Assembly: GCA_025699005.1 (NCBI GenBank)
Contig: JAILWI010000001.1
Coordinates: forward strand, 620,001 to 684,000
Direction: 5' to 3'
Length of the DNA stretch: 64,000 nucleotides
Source: Chloroflexota bacterium
GTDB lineage: Bacteria > Chloroflexota > Limnocylindria > QHBO01
This document shows positions 29,981 to 40,520 of this stretch, piece after piece. The notes below the pieces were generated by a model. It saw only the letters and a list, made by a program, of their open reading frames with translations. It made no database searches and was not told the origin of the DNA. Position 1 is the stretch's first letter, and each line of letters starts with the position of its first letter. Both the position numbers and the translations under genes were made by a program.

Positions 29981-30169
29981 ATGACCATGCGCACCCTGGC
30001 GTTCCTCGCCGCCAGCCTGCTGGCGATCGGCGGCTACCTCGTCGTCGCGACGATCCTCGCGCTGTCCATGGCGTGGATCGGCACCGGCACGATCTTCATC
30101 GCCGCCGTGGCTGCCATCGCGCTCGTCGCGGTCGAGGCGGGCTGGCGCCCGATGCCGCGCGGAACCTGA
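29981..30169 (+). CDS. Small membrane protein (62 aa)
   Basis: MTMRTLAFLAASLLAIGGYLVVATILALSMAWIGTGTIFIAAVAAIALVAVEAGWRPMPRGT, two TM. Confidence 0.5.
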   Translation: MTMRTLAFLAASLLAIGGYLVVATILALSMAWIGTGTIFIAAVAAIALVAVEAGWRPMPRGT

Positions 30170-30172
30170 GCC

Positions 30173-32059
<1,887 letters not shown>

Positions 32060-32228
32060 CGGCCCCATCGTGGCAGAAGCGGGCGTCCGCCGCAGTCGGG
32101 GCCCCTGGAAGTACCGGTGCCGGGGGGTCCCATCGGCTATGGGAGGTGGGGGACCCGGCCGGTACGGTGGACCTGGCCGCTTTCCCCCCGATGCGGTCTC
32201 GAGCCCCCAACATCCCGGAGCCCCTCCC

Positions 32229-34145
32229 TTGTCACGCCTGTTCCGTGCTGCCCTGGCCGCGTTGAGCCTGGCAGCGGCCCTCGGCCTGCCGATCACCCCA
32301 GCCCACGCCGCTCAGCCCACCAAGGTCGCGATCATCGTCGGTCCGGTCGGATCGCTGACCCCCACGTACCTCGCCCTCGCCGATGCCGCCGCCCGCGCGG
32401 CGGAGCAGCAGGGTGCCATTGTCGCGCGCGCCTGGTCGCCGCATGCCACCAAGGCGAACGTCCTCGCCGCCGTCGCCGATGCGAACGTCATCGTCTATTT
32501 CGGGCACGGCTACGGCCATCCGAGCCCGTACGGCGGCCTGAATCGGGCCCGACAGAACGGATGGGGCCTCCAGGGACCGCGGGCGCACGGCACGCACGGC
32601 GACAGCCTCGGCGGCGAGCTCGAGTACGTCGGCGAGGACTGGATCGTGGCCAACGCACGTCCCGCGCCCGGGTTCGTGATGATCTACTCGAACACGTGCT
32701 ACGCCCCTGGCGCGTCGGAGGGCGGCGACCCGGCGGCAACCCCCGGCGTGGCCGCCCAGCGCGTCGCCCATTACTCGCGGAAGGTCTTCGCGATGGGCGG
32801 GTCCGCCTACTACGCGACGGACTTCGATCGTGGCGCCGCCGACCTGTTGACCCGCCTGCTCGGCAACCGCGCGGCCGGCTTCGGCTCCGCGTTCGCCTCC
32901 GACCACCGGTTCGTCCCCTCCGCGCTCACCGCGCAGGCCCACCCGTTCGCCGCCGGCCAGACGATCTGGCTGCACCGCTCGAAGTACACCGACGGGCCGC
33001 CGAACTACTGGTACGCCTTCGCCGGCAACCCCGACCTGTCGCCGCAGCTCGCCTGGGACCGCACCGCGCCGACCGCGACGCTCACCTCGGCTGCCGCCGA
33101 TCACGGTCCGGTGGCACCGGTGACGCTGCAGTTCAGCGAGGCGGTGTTCGGCGTCGACGCCACCTCTCTCCGTCTCGTGGACGCGTCGAACGAGCCGGTC
33201 GAGGCCACCGTGGCCCTGGACGCGGAGACGCGTGTCGCCACGATCACGCCTGCACGGCCCCTCGAGCTGAGCGCCCGGTATTCGATCGTCGGCGGAGACG
33301 GCATCCGAGACGCCGTGGGCAGGGCCATGAAGGCGACGACGTGGACCTTCACGACTCGGTTCGACGCAGACCCGCTCGTCGCCGACCTGTCGGTCGTCCT
33401 CGAAGGGGGAACCCACGAGCTGCTGAAGCTGGCACCCGATGGGTCGATGACCGAGCGCCGCACCCTCACCGTCAGCGACCGCCGCTGGCTCCTTGCCGAC
33501 CGGCGCGTGCGCATCGTCGGTCGCGACGGGTCCTGGCTGCGCATCGCCGACGACGATCAGCGGCTCGGCGGCTGGTGGATCGCCGAGTCCTCGATGGCCC
33601 ACGGGCTGGGGCTGGTCGATGAAGCGCTTCTTCCCGATCGTCCGAGCGTCTCGCTGCCGCGTGGCCGGCACCCCCTGTACGCCCTCGGGCCGGACGGGCC
33701 CGAGGTGCATCGGCGGCTCGCCGTGGCGGGTCCGCTCGAGGTCGTCGTGGACCGCCGCCGCGTGGTCGATGGCCGGACGTTCCTGCACCTCGCCGATCCG
33801 GAGCACGGGGGCGGGTGGGTCGAGCTGGCGCCCGATGTCGTCTCGACGGAGTCGGGCTCGTCCCGCCTGCTCGGCGTCGAGCCGCGGGGGGCGCTCGTCC
33901 GGCTCGTGCCGTCCGGCGCCTCCTTCACCGCGTTCCGGTTCGATGCCGACGGCCGGGTGACCGCCCGTCGGAGCGTTGACGTGGCCGATCTGCTCTCCCC
34001 CGCGCTCACCAGCGAGGAGTCACGGCGCATCGGCATCGGCTCCTACGCCGTGGTTGCGTCGGGCGAGCTCGCCGGATGGGCGATCCCCGAGGGCCCGCAG
34101 CTCCAGGCCGTGCCCATCGGCCTGGATCCGGTGCCGGCCGGCTGA
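32229..34145 (+). CDS. Secreted protein of unknown function with N-terminal caspase-like or novel domain and SbsA-like Ig (Big_5) domain
   Basis: TTG start, signal peptide [86 protein letters not shown]...TTWTFTT. Confidence 0.75.
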   Translation: MSRLFRAALAALSLAAALGLPITPAHAAQPTKVAIIVGPVGSLTPTYLALADAAARAAEQQGAIVARAWSPHATKANVLAAVADANVIVYFGHGYGHPSPYGGLNRARQNGWGLQGPRAHGTHGDSLGGELEYVGEDWIVANARPAPGFVMIYSNTCYAPGASEGGDPAATPGVAAQRVAHYSRKVFAMGGSAYYATDFDRGAADLLTRLLGNRAAGFGSAFASDHRFVPSALTAQAHPFAAGQTIWLHRSKYTDGPPNYWYAFAGNPDLSPQLAWDRTAPTATLTSAAADHGPVAPVTLQFSEAVFGVDATSLRLVDASNEPVEATVALDAETRVATITPARPLELSARYSIVGGDGIRDAVGRAMKATTWTFTTRFDADPLVADLSVVLEGGTHELLKLAPDGSMTERRTLTVSDRRWLLADRRVRIVGRDGSWLRIADDDQRLGGWWIAESSMAHGLGLVDEALLPDRPSVSLPRGRHPLYALGPDGPEVHRRLAVAGPLEVVVDRRRVVDGRTFLHLADPEHGGGWVELAPDVVSTESGSSRLLGVEPRGALVRLVPSGASFTAFRFDADGRVTARRSVDVADLLSPALTSEESRRIGIGSYAVVASGELAGWAIPEGPQLQAVPIGLDPVPAG

Positions 34146-34175
34146 TCAGCGAATCTGCTCGACAAGAACTGCGTA

Positions 34176-34190
34176 GGCCGAATGACGTAG
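34176..34190. repeat. 15-bp motif GGCCGAATGACGTAG, copy 1
   Basis: Exact match to 35560-35574. Confidence 0.6.
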
Positions 34191-34274
34191 GCGCGACCGC
34201 GACGGGTGCTTGATCCGTTCTTCACGAGGCGGGCGTAGCGTGAGGCTCAGTCAACCTCACCGGAGTCCACTTCA

Positions 34275-34391
34275 ATGCTCCGCCACCATCCGACTCGCGC
34301 CTCGGTCGCCGATTGGGAGCTCGGCATCGCCGCCGTTCTTCTCCTCATCGGGGTCGTGCTCACGACCCTCGTCGTTCCCGCCCTCGTCTGA
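34275..34391 (+). CDS. Small single-pass membrane peptide (38 aa) MLRHHPTRASVADWELGIAAVLLLIGVVLTTLVVPALV
   Basis: Read directly; one TM helix; in convergent gap. Confidence 0.4.
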   Translation: MLRHHPTRASVADWELGIAAVLLLIGVVLTTLVVPALV

Positions 34392-34393
34392 CC

Positions 34394-35449
34394 TCAGGCG
34401 CGGAGCCGATAGAACCGGAAGAAGTCGTTCTCGATGTCGAGGACCTCGAACCGGCTGAATCCTGCCTCCGTCGCGTAGCCGCGCAGCGTCTCGGGACGCA
34501 TCACCGTGCCGGTGGCAACGCTCGGAGACCGGGACCGCCCATCCGGGAGGCAGGTCGTGATGCTCCATCCGTACATGAAGCGCTCGACGTCGTCGGCCGG
34601 GGCGGCGAAGGACTCCGCAACGCGCTCATCGACGACCACGAGCGATCCGTCCGCCGCCAGCGCCTCGCGGATGGCGCGCAGCACCGGCACCGGGTTCGCC
34701 ATGTCGTGAACCGCCTCGATGATGATCGCCGCGTCGAACTGCTCGCCGCGCAGCGAGGCTGCGTCCGAGGCTCGCAGGTCGAGTCGGTCCGCCAAACCGG
34801 CGGCCTGGGCATGGTCGCGCGCCGACACGATCGACGGCTCATCGAGGTCGATCCCCACGATCCGGGCGTGGGGGTAGGCCCGCGCCAGCGCGATCGTCGA
34901 CCATCCCTCGCCGCAGCCGACGTCGAGGATGCCGGCGGCATCGGCCGATGAGAGACGGTCGTGAAGGTCGGGGATGGCTGGCAGCCACTTGCCGGTGAGC
35001 AGGTGGGTGAACGCGGGCCGGTTGAATGCCGCCTGGCCCTCGCGCATGTCCGCGCCGTAGCGCTCCCAGCCGACGCCGTCACCCGTGCGGTACGCCTCGA
35101 CGAGATCGGGCAGCCGCCCGTAGGCACCGACCATCATCCGTGCCAGTGGCGCCATGAGGTTCAGGCTCTCCGGGTCGACGAGCACGGTCCGATGATCGTC
35201 GCTCAGGGCGAAGCGGTCATTGCCGTCCACGTCGAGGAGGCCGGACGCGGCCTGCTGCTCGAGCCATTCGCGGGCGTAGCGGGCGTCGATGCCCGCTCGG
35301 GACGCCAGCTCGTCGGGACTCGCCGGACCGTCGTCGGCGAGGCTGCGGTACAGCCCTAGCCGATCGCCGAGGTAGACCCCGGCGAGGTCGAAGGCCCCCA
35401 GCGCGGACGCGAAGAGGCGCTCGCTGAGCGCGTCGGCAGCGGATGTCAT
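34394..35449 (-). CDS. SAM-dependent methyltransferase with N-terminal winged-helix dimerisation domain
   Basis: AAGILDVGCGEGWSTIALARAYPHARIVGIDLDEPSI; EWLEQQAASGLLDVDGNDRFALSDDHRTVL. Confidence 0.9.
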   Translation of the reverse strand: MTSAADALSERLFASALGAFDLAGVYLGDRLGLYRSLADDGPASPDELASRAGIDARYAREWLEQQAASGLLDVDGNDRFALSDDHRTVLVDPESLNLMAPLARMMVGAYGRLPDLVEAYRTGDGVGWERYGADMREGQAAFNRPAFTHLLTGKWLPAIPDLHDRLSSADAAGILDVGCGEGWSTIALARAYPHARIVGIDLDEPSIVSARDHAQAAGLADRLDLRASDAASLRGEQFDAAIIIEAVHDMANPVPVLRAIREALAADGSLVVVDERVAESFAAPADDVERFMYGWSITTCLPDGRSRSPSVATGTVMRPETLRGYATEAGFSRFEVLDIENDFFRFYRLRA

Positions 35450-35559
35450 GCTCAACCTCGGTGCGGGCACGTGGCACGCGGCGCTCGGACGCCGGGCGGG
35501 CGATCATCATGCACGTGCGGGGGACCCGCGTCATCCGCCGATCGACGGCCGCGTCGCGT

Positions 35560-35574
35560 GGCCGAATGACGTAG
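35560..35574. repeat. 15-bp motif GGCCGAATGACGTAG, copy 2
   Basis: Exact match to 34176-34190. Confidence 0.6.
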
Positions 35575-35582
35575 CCCTCGGG

Positions 35583-35858
35583 TCAGTCGGGGGCAGTCTC
35601 ACCTCGGAAGCGGATGACGATCGCGATCGTCGCCGCACCGATGAGGAACGCCACCGTGTTCGGCACGATGATCGCGAGGTTGCCCAGCGAGATCCCGTAC
35701 GCGATCCACAGCGTGAAGCCCACCTCGAGAACGCCGAGGTACGCGATCGAGATGTCGGCGGACGAACGCCGGCCGAGCATGCGGCGGATCTGGAGCAGGG
35801 GAGAGAGGGCCATGAGCACGCCCCAGCTGGCGGCCAGGAAGCCGAGTGCATCGGTCAT
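35583..35858 (-). CDS. SemiSWEET/PQ-loop-like small membrane transporter
   Basis: 91 aa, three TM; SPLLQIRRMLGRRSSADISIAYLGVLEVGFTLWIAYGISLGNLAIIVPNTVAFLIG. Confidence 0.75.
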   Translation of the reverse strand: MTDALGFLAASWGVLMALSPLLQIRRMLGRRSSADISIAYLGVLEVGFTLWIAYGISLGNLAIIVPNTVAFLIGAATIAIVIRFRGETAPD

Positions 35859-35861
35859 CGG

Positions 35862-37550
35862 CTACTCCACCACCGGCATGGCCGGGCCGGGCGTGCCATC
35901 GGCGGATGCCTCTCGAGCGCGGCGATCCGTGGCCGGGCGCTGCTCGGGTCCCTGGCGCAGCTCGAGCTCGGGCACGCCGATCGCGACGATCACGGCGGCC
36001 GCCGCCGCGGCGACCAGCCCGAGCCACAGCGCATTCGCGATGGCGATCGAGAAGGCGGCGTACACCGCATCGGCGATCTGGCCGAGGAACGGCTCGATCG
36101 CGTCGCGAGCCTGCGGCGGAGCGGCGGCGAGGAGCTGCTGCTCGAGATCAACGCCGACACCCACGAGCTCGTCGTTCAGGCTCGCTCCCGAGGCCGTGAA
36201 GGCATCGACCAGGGGCCCCGGAACTCCGTTCGCCGACAGCTGGCGCGGAAGCTCCGCCGTGAGCGAGCTGCCGAAGATGGCGCCGGCGAAGGCGAGCCCC
36301 ACCGATCCTCCGACCTGCCGGAAGAAGGTCAGCGCGCTCGACACCGCGCCGAGCATGCTGCGGTCGACCGCGTTCTGGACCACGATCGTGAAGATCGAGA
36401 ACGACGGACCGATGCCGATCCCGGCGATCGCCATCCAGATCCAGACCGTCGTGACCGGGGTGTCGGCGCGCAGGTTCGTCATGAGGAAGAGGCCGAGCGC
36501 GGCGAGCGACATGGCACCGACGGCGAGCCACTTGTAGCGGCCGGTGCGCGCGACGATCTGCCCGGTGATGATCGACGAGGACATCACCCCGATCATCAGC
36601 GGCAGCATCTGGTAGCCCGACTCGGTCGCCGATGAGCCGAGCACGAACTGGAACCAGCGCGGGATGAAGATCACGCTGCCGAAGAAGCCGAACGTGACGA
36701 GGAAGGTGGCGATGATCGATGCCGTCACCGTCCGGTTGCGGAACAGGGACAGTGGGAGGATCGGCTGCACTGCCCGTGACTCGACCCAGATGAAGAGGGC
36801 GCCGATGGCGAGGCCGGTTCCGATGAGCCCGCCCACCTGCGGGTCGCTCCACGCGCCGCTCTGCGCATTCGTCAGGCCGAGGAGGAATGGAACGAGCGCG
36901 GCCGTGAAGACCGCCGCGCCGAGGTAGTCGATCGATCGCACGGACTCGGGATGCCGAACGGTCGGCAGCAGCCGCCACAGCACGGCGAGCGCGACGAGGC
37001 CCAGCGGCAGGTTCACGAGGAAGACCCAGTGCCAGCTGATCGTGTCGGTGAGAAAGCCGCCGATGGCGGGTCCGAGGATCGACGCCAGGGCGAAGACGCC
37101 GCCGAACAGGCCCTGGTACTTGCCCCGCTCGCGGGGGCTGAAGAGGTCGCCGATGACGGCCAACGCGATCGGGAAGATGGCCCCGGCGCCGAGGCCCTGG
37201 ACGCCGCGCGCGGCGATCAGCTGCCACATCTCCTGCGACAGGCCCGAAAGGAGCGAGCCGACCAGGAAGAGGCTCACGCCGATCATGAGCAGCGGCCGCC
37301 GCCCGAACTGGTCGGAGAGCTTCCCGTAGATGGGTCCGGTGACGGTGGCGGTCAGCAGGTAGATCGTGACCACCCACACGTAGAGCTCGTTGCCCTTGAG
37401 GTCGGTCACGATCCTCGGCAACGCCGTGCCCACCACGGTCTGGTCGAGCGCCGAGAGGAAGATCGTGAGAAGAATGGCGCCGAGGATCTCCATCCTGGCG
37501 CGCTGGTCGACGTGTACCGGAGCGTCGTCGCGCGGTGGTGCCTGGGTCAT
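35862..37550 (-). CDS. MFS transporter, DHA2 (EmrB/QacA-like)
   Basis: FLSALDQTVVGTALPRIVTDLKG...GKLSDQFGRRPLLMIG...GLGAGAIFPIALAVIGDLFSPRERGKYQG. Confidence 0.95.
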   Translation of the reverse strand: MTQAPPRDDAPVHVDQRARMEILGAILLTIFLSALDQTVVGTALPRIVTDLKGNELYVWVVTIYLLTATVTGPIYGKLSDQFGRRPLLMIGVSLFLVGSLLSGLSQEMWQLIAARGVQGLGAGAIFPIALAVIGDLFSPRERGKYQGLFGGVFALASILGPAIGGFLTDTISWHWVFLVNLPLGLVALAVLWRLLPTVRHPESVRSIDYLGAAVFTAALVPFLLGLTNAQSGAWSDPQVGGLIGTGLAIGALFIWVESRAVQPILPLSLFRNRTVTASIIATFLVTFGFFGSVIFIPRWFQFVLGSSATESGYQMLPLMIGVMSSSIITGQIVARTGRYKWLAVGAMSLAALGLFLMTNLRADTPVTTVWIWMAIAGIGIGPSFSIFTIVVQNAVDRSMLGAVSSALTFFRQVGGSVGLAFAGAIFGSSLTAELPRQLSANGVPGPLVDAFTASGASLNDELVGVGVDLEQQLLAAAPPQARDAIEPFLGQIADAVYAAFSIAIANALWLGLVAAAAAAVIVAIGVPELELRQGPEQRPATDRRAREASADGTPGPAMPVVE

Positions 37551-38017
37551 GTGGCCGCTTCGTCCTCCGCGGCGAGGCGTGCGGCGGCCTGGTTCAGGTC
37601 CTTCACGGCACGAGCGACGCGCTGCTGCTGCGCCGGCTCCATGACGCCGAGGAGACGGGCGACCCGCCGCCGTCGCTCCTCCTCCATCTCCGCGATGAGT
37701 GCGCGGCCCGCTTCGGTCAGGCCGACGAGGACGATGCGCCGATCGGTCGTGTCGTGGGTGCGCTGGACGATTCCGCGCTCGGCGAGCCGTCCGATGATGC
37801 CGGTCGCGTTCGGCAGGGCGACGTCGAGATCCTCCGCGATGCGGCTCATGGGCATCGGTCCACTCATCTCGAGCAGGGCCAGGACCCCGAAACCGACCAT
37901 GGACAGTCCGTGCTGGTGGCATCGGACCGCCCACGCACGTCGGTGCCGTGCGAGGAGCGGCGCCAAGCCCTCGACGATCTCGGCAGTGAGGTCCGGCGCG
38001 GTCGGGGAAGCGGTCAC
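37547..38017 (-). CDS. MarR family transcriptional regulator
   Basis: MSRIAEDLDVALPNATGIIGRLAERGIVQRTHDTTDRRIVLVGLTEAG; GTG at 38017 favoured by promoter position. Confidence 0.88.
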   Translation of the reverse strand: MTASPTAPDLTAEIVEGLAPLLARHRRAWAVRCHQHGLSMVGFGVLALLEMSGPMPMSRIAEDLDVALPNATGIIGRLAERGIVQRTHDTTDRRIVLVGLTEAGRALIAEMEEERRRRVARLLGVMEPAQQQRVARAVKDLNQAAARLAAEDEAAT

Positions 38018-38024
38018 CGTGGTG

Positions 38025-38052
38025 ATTATGGTGAGATGAATCATTCTGTCAA
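38025..38052 (-). promoter_or_regulatory. Sigma70-like promoter TTGACA-N16-CATAAT for marR/MFS
   Basis: Reverse strand TTGACA (38052-38047), CATAAT (38030-38025), GTG 7 nt downstream; ATGATTCAT near-palindrome in spacer. Confidence 0.7.
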
Positions 38053-38084
38053 CCGCAATGGTTAGCATGGCTCAGGGGTCGTGT

Positions 38085-38312
38085 CGTGGACGGAGTGTGG
38101 ACAGGTCGTCATCGGGCTTGAAAAGTCGGGGATAAGTGGGGTTGTCGAGGCGACGGCGATGACCCGATACTGATGTCGTCCCGAAGGGGCAAGCGACCGG
38201 ATCACAAGGTTTCGATCATGAGTTCCGGCAGCGGAACCGGAGGCTTCGGCCGGCGGTTCTGACGACAGCGGTGGCTTCGGCCGCCGAGGTCGGACGCCTG
38301 TTCCTTCGGGAC
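38085..38312 (+). ncRNA. Structured noncoding repeat element, copy A
   Basis: Extensive similarity to 47485-47683; closing stem GTCCCGAAGGGGCA (38178-38191)/TGTTCCTTCGGGAC (38299-38312) with G-U pairs; GGCTTCGGCC hairpins inside. Confidence 0.55.
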
Positions 38313-38344
38313 ATTTCGCGCGCCCGCGAAACAGGAGCGACAGA

Positions 38345-38380
38345 AAAGAGACCGGCCCCACGCTCGTGGAGCCGGTCTCG
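38345..38380 (-). terminator. Rho-independent terminator of protease gene
   Basis: Minus strand GAGACCGGCTCCACGAGCGTGGGGCCGGTCTCTTTTCT. Confidence 0.8.
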
Positions 38381-38403
38381 TGTTGCCGAGGAGGGTTGGT
38401 CCT

Positions 38404-39374
38404 CTAGGGGACGATGGTGTTGCTCGTCGCCTGGTTCGCCGCCGAGTACACGTCCGCGGTGTCGGCATTGAACTTTGGACCGTGCATCGCGGTCACGCCG
38501 CTGTAGCCGTACGAGTTGACCGAGCTCAAGGAACCGGAGCCCGTGCTCGTCGAGAAGTTCGACATCCAGGGTCCTCCCGATGACCCCCCGGTCATGTTGC
38601 AGGGCAATCCCCACGTCAGCTCGTCGTTGTACGGATCCTCGAAGATCGACCCCGAGCAGTACACGAGATCCTCCCCTTGTACTTCTGCGCGGCCGGATAG
38701 CCGAAGGCATACGCGGTCTGGCCGGCGGCCGTGAATCCGGGGATGGCGACGCCGAAGGCGCCGACCGTCGCATCCAGCTGCGCCGTGCGGCTGTGCCCGC
38801 CGGGACCGGCGACCGCGAACGCGAAGTCGTGAACGGTCGCCTGCGTGTTGAAGCTGCCCGCCGATGCGTAGCCGCTGTGCACGACGAGGGCCTGCGCGGT
38901 CCAGCAGCCGTACTCCGTCTGCGAGCACGTGAACGTCGGTGACTGGTCGAAGTCGGGGATGAACAGCCAGTTTTCGGCGAACGCGCCGGCCGTCTCGTCG
39001 TAGGCGCAGTGCCCGGCCGTGAGGACCAGCGAATAGCCCGTACGCGAGTCCGAGGCGACCGCGCCGGAGCACACGTAGCCGCTCCCGCCCATCTCGAAGT
39101 ACACCTTGCCGGCGCGCTCCTTGATGGCGCCGTTTCCGTTCCAGCTGGCGCCGGTCGTCCCGCCGCTCCCACTTCCCGGCTTGCCGCGTACTTCGAATCC
39201 GCGTCCGGGCTGGTAGACGAAGTCTCGCGGGGTGGCGGCCGCCATCCGGGCCGGTGTCCAGTGGGCCACGATTCGCTCGTGCTGGTTGGCGGCCGGCTCG
39301 CGCGCCTGGAGCGGCGCAGCAGCGGCCATGACCAGCAGGGCGGCGCTGGCCAGTGCGAAGAGACGTCGACGCAT
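38404..39374 (-). pseudogene. Secreted trypsin-like serine protease with 1-nt frameshift
   Basis: Frame 1 (from 39374) carries signal peptide and LTAGHC; frame 2 carries NMTGGSSGGPWMSNF; frames meet at GGGG/CCCC run 38673-38676. Confidence 0.8.
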
Positions 39375-39547
39375 GTGATCCTCCCTCTGGTTATCCGGTC
39401 TGGGCGCTCGGATGGAGCGGAGTATGCCGTCACCGGATGCCTCGCACTACCCCTTGCGGTGCGGCTGTGACCGCGGGCACCACCGAACCGAACCATGTCC
39501 GGGGGAGTACGTTCTTCGAGAGCGACGATCCATGATCGGAGGCAGCC

Positions 39548-40306
39548 ATGGGAACCGAGGACGATCGCGCCAGCGTTCGCGTGAAGGACGTCCGGCTGCC
39601 CGACGGCGGCGAAGCCTACGTCGTCGAACCGGATGGCGGCGGCCGCGGACCGGGAGTCCTGTTCCTCCACTGGTTCGACACCGAGGCGCCGGACGGAAAC
39701 CGCAGCCAGTTCCTGGACGAGGCCTCCGAGCTGGCGATCGAGATCGGCGCCGTGTCGCTGCTCCCGCAGGGCCGGTTTCCGTGGGCCGCGGCGCCGGCAT
39801 CGGCGTCCGATGACGGGAAGCGGATCGGGTCGGAGGTCGCCGCGCATCGGGCCGCGCTCGACCTTCTCGTCGCTCGCCATGACGTCGATGCGGGGCGGAT
39901 CGGCCTCGTGGGGCATGACTTCGGAGGCATGCACGGCGTGCTCCTGGCGGCGGACGACCCCCGGATCGCGTGCCTCGCACTCCAGGCAGTCACCCCGCGC
40001 TGGGGAGATTGGTTCCTGCCGTTCTGGCCGATCGCCGGGGACCGCCACGACTACCTGCGCGCCCTGGCTCCGCTCGACCCGATCGCGCGCATCCCGGACA
40101 TCGCGCCCCGACCCCTCCTGCTCCAGTTCGCGCGGAACGACTTCTACATCGCGGCCATGACCGGTCTCGAGCTGCGGCGAGCAGCCGGAGAGGAGGCCGA
40201 CATGCGCGCGTATGACACCGACCACGCCATGCGAGACCCGACGGCGCGCCGCGATCGGCTCGAATTCCTTCGCGAGCACCTTGGCGGAGGCGCCTCTTCC
40301 GGCTGA
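39548..40306 (+). CDS. Dienelactone hydrolase family protein
   Basis: GPGVLFLHWFDTEAPDGNRSQFLDEA...RIGLVGHDFGGMHGVLLA...YDTDHAM. Confidence 0.85.
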   Translation: MGTEDDRASVRVKDVRLPDGGEAYVVEPDGGGRGPGVLFLHWFDTEAPDGNRSQFLDEASELAIEIGAVSLLPQGRFPWAAAPASASDDGKRIGSEVAAHRAALDLLVARHDVDAGRIGLVGHDFGGMHGVLLAADDPRIACLALQAVTPRWGDWFLPFWPIAGDRHDYLRALAPLDPIARIPDIAPRPLLLQFARNDFYIAAMTGLELRRAAGEEADMRAYDTDHAMRDPTARRDRLEFLREHLGGGASSG

Positions 40307-40391
40307 GGAGCGATCGAGGCGGGGTTGCGTCCCGGCGGTATGCTGGCCGGGCCGTTATGCCCTTCGGCGGAAGTGGGGGAAAGCTTCCCGC

Positions 40392-40487
40392 ATGGAGGTG
40401 CTGCGCGTGGATCTGGCGGTCGGACGAGAGCTGCTCGTCATCATCCTGCTCGTGATCGCCGTGACCGGAACGATGTGGATCCTGTAG
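40392..40487 (+). CDS. Small single-pass membrane peptide (31 aa) MEVLRVDLAVGRELLVIILLVIAVTGTMWIL
   Basis: Read directly; hairpin-prone leader GCGGAAGTGGGGGAAAGCTTCCCGC just before ATG. Confidence 0.4.
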   Translation: MEVLRVDLAVGRELLVIILLVIAVTGTMWIL

Positions 40488-40520
40488 GCCACGCGCCGAT
40501 CACCCCGCTGAGCAACGACG

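Noticed and set aside
28475-30169. 564-aa plus-strand ORF
   Set aside because: Antisense to pyruvate kinase; only the last 62 codons (from 29981) look like a real gene
38096-38140. DnaA-box-like strings (TGTGGACAGG, GGGGATAA) in element A
   Set aside because: Present once each, imperfect, no cluster or dnaA/dnaN nearby; not called as an origin
38178-38200. Glycine-riboswitch-like string CCGAAGGGGCAAGC in the repeat element
   Set aside because: The other diagnostic glycine aptamer parts (GGGAGA-type P1/P2 and CTCTCAGGCAAAAGGAC) are absent and no glycine gene is downstream; left as unclassified element
38218-38312. Conserved peptide-like frame GGFGRRGRxPVPSG in both element copies
   Set aside because: Follows from nucleotide conservation; no shared start/stop architecture, and frame in copy A is interrupted; RNA-level conservation is more likely
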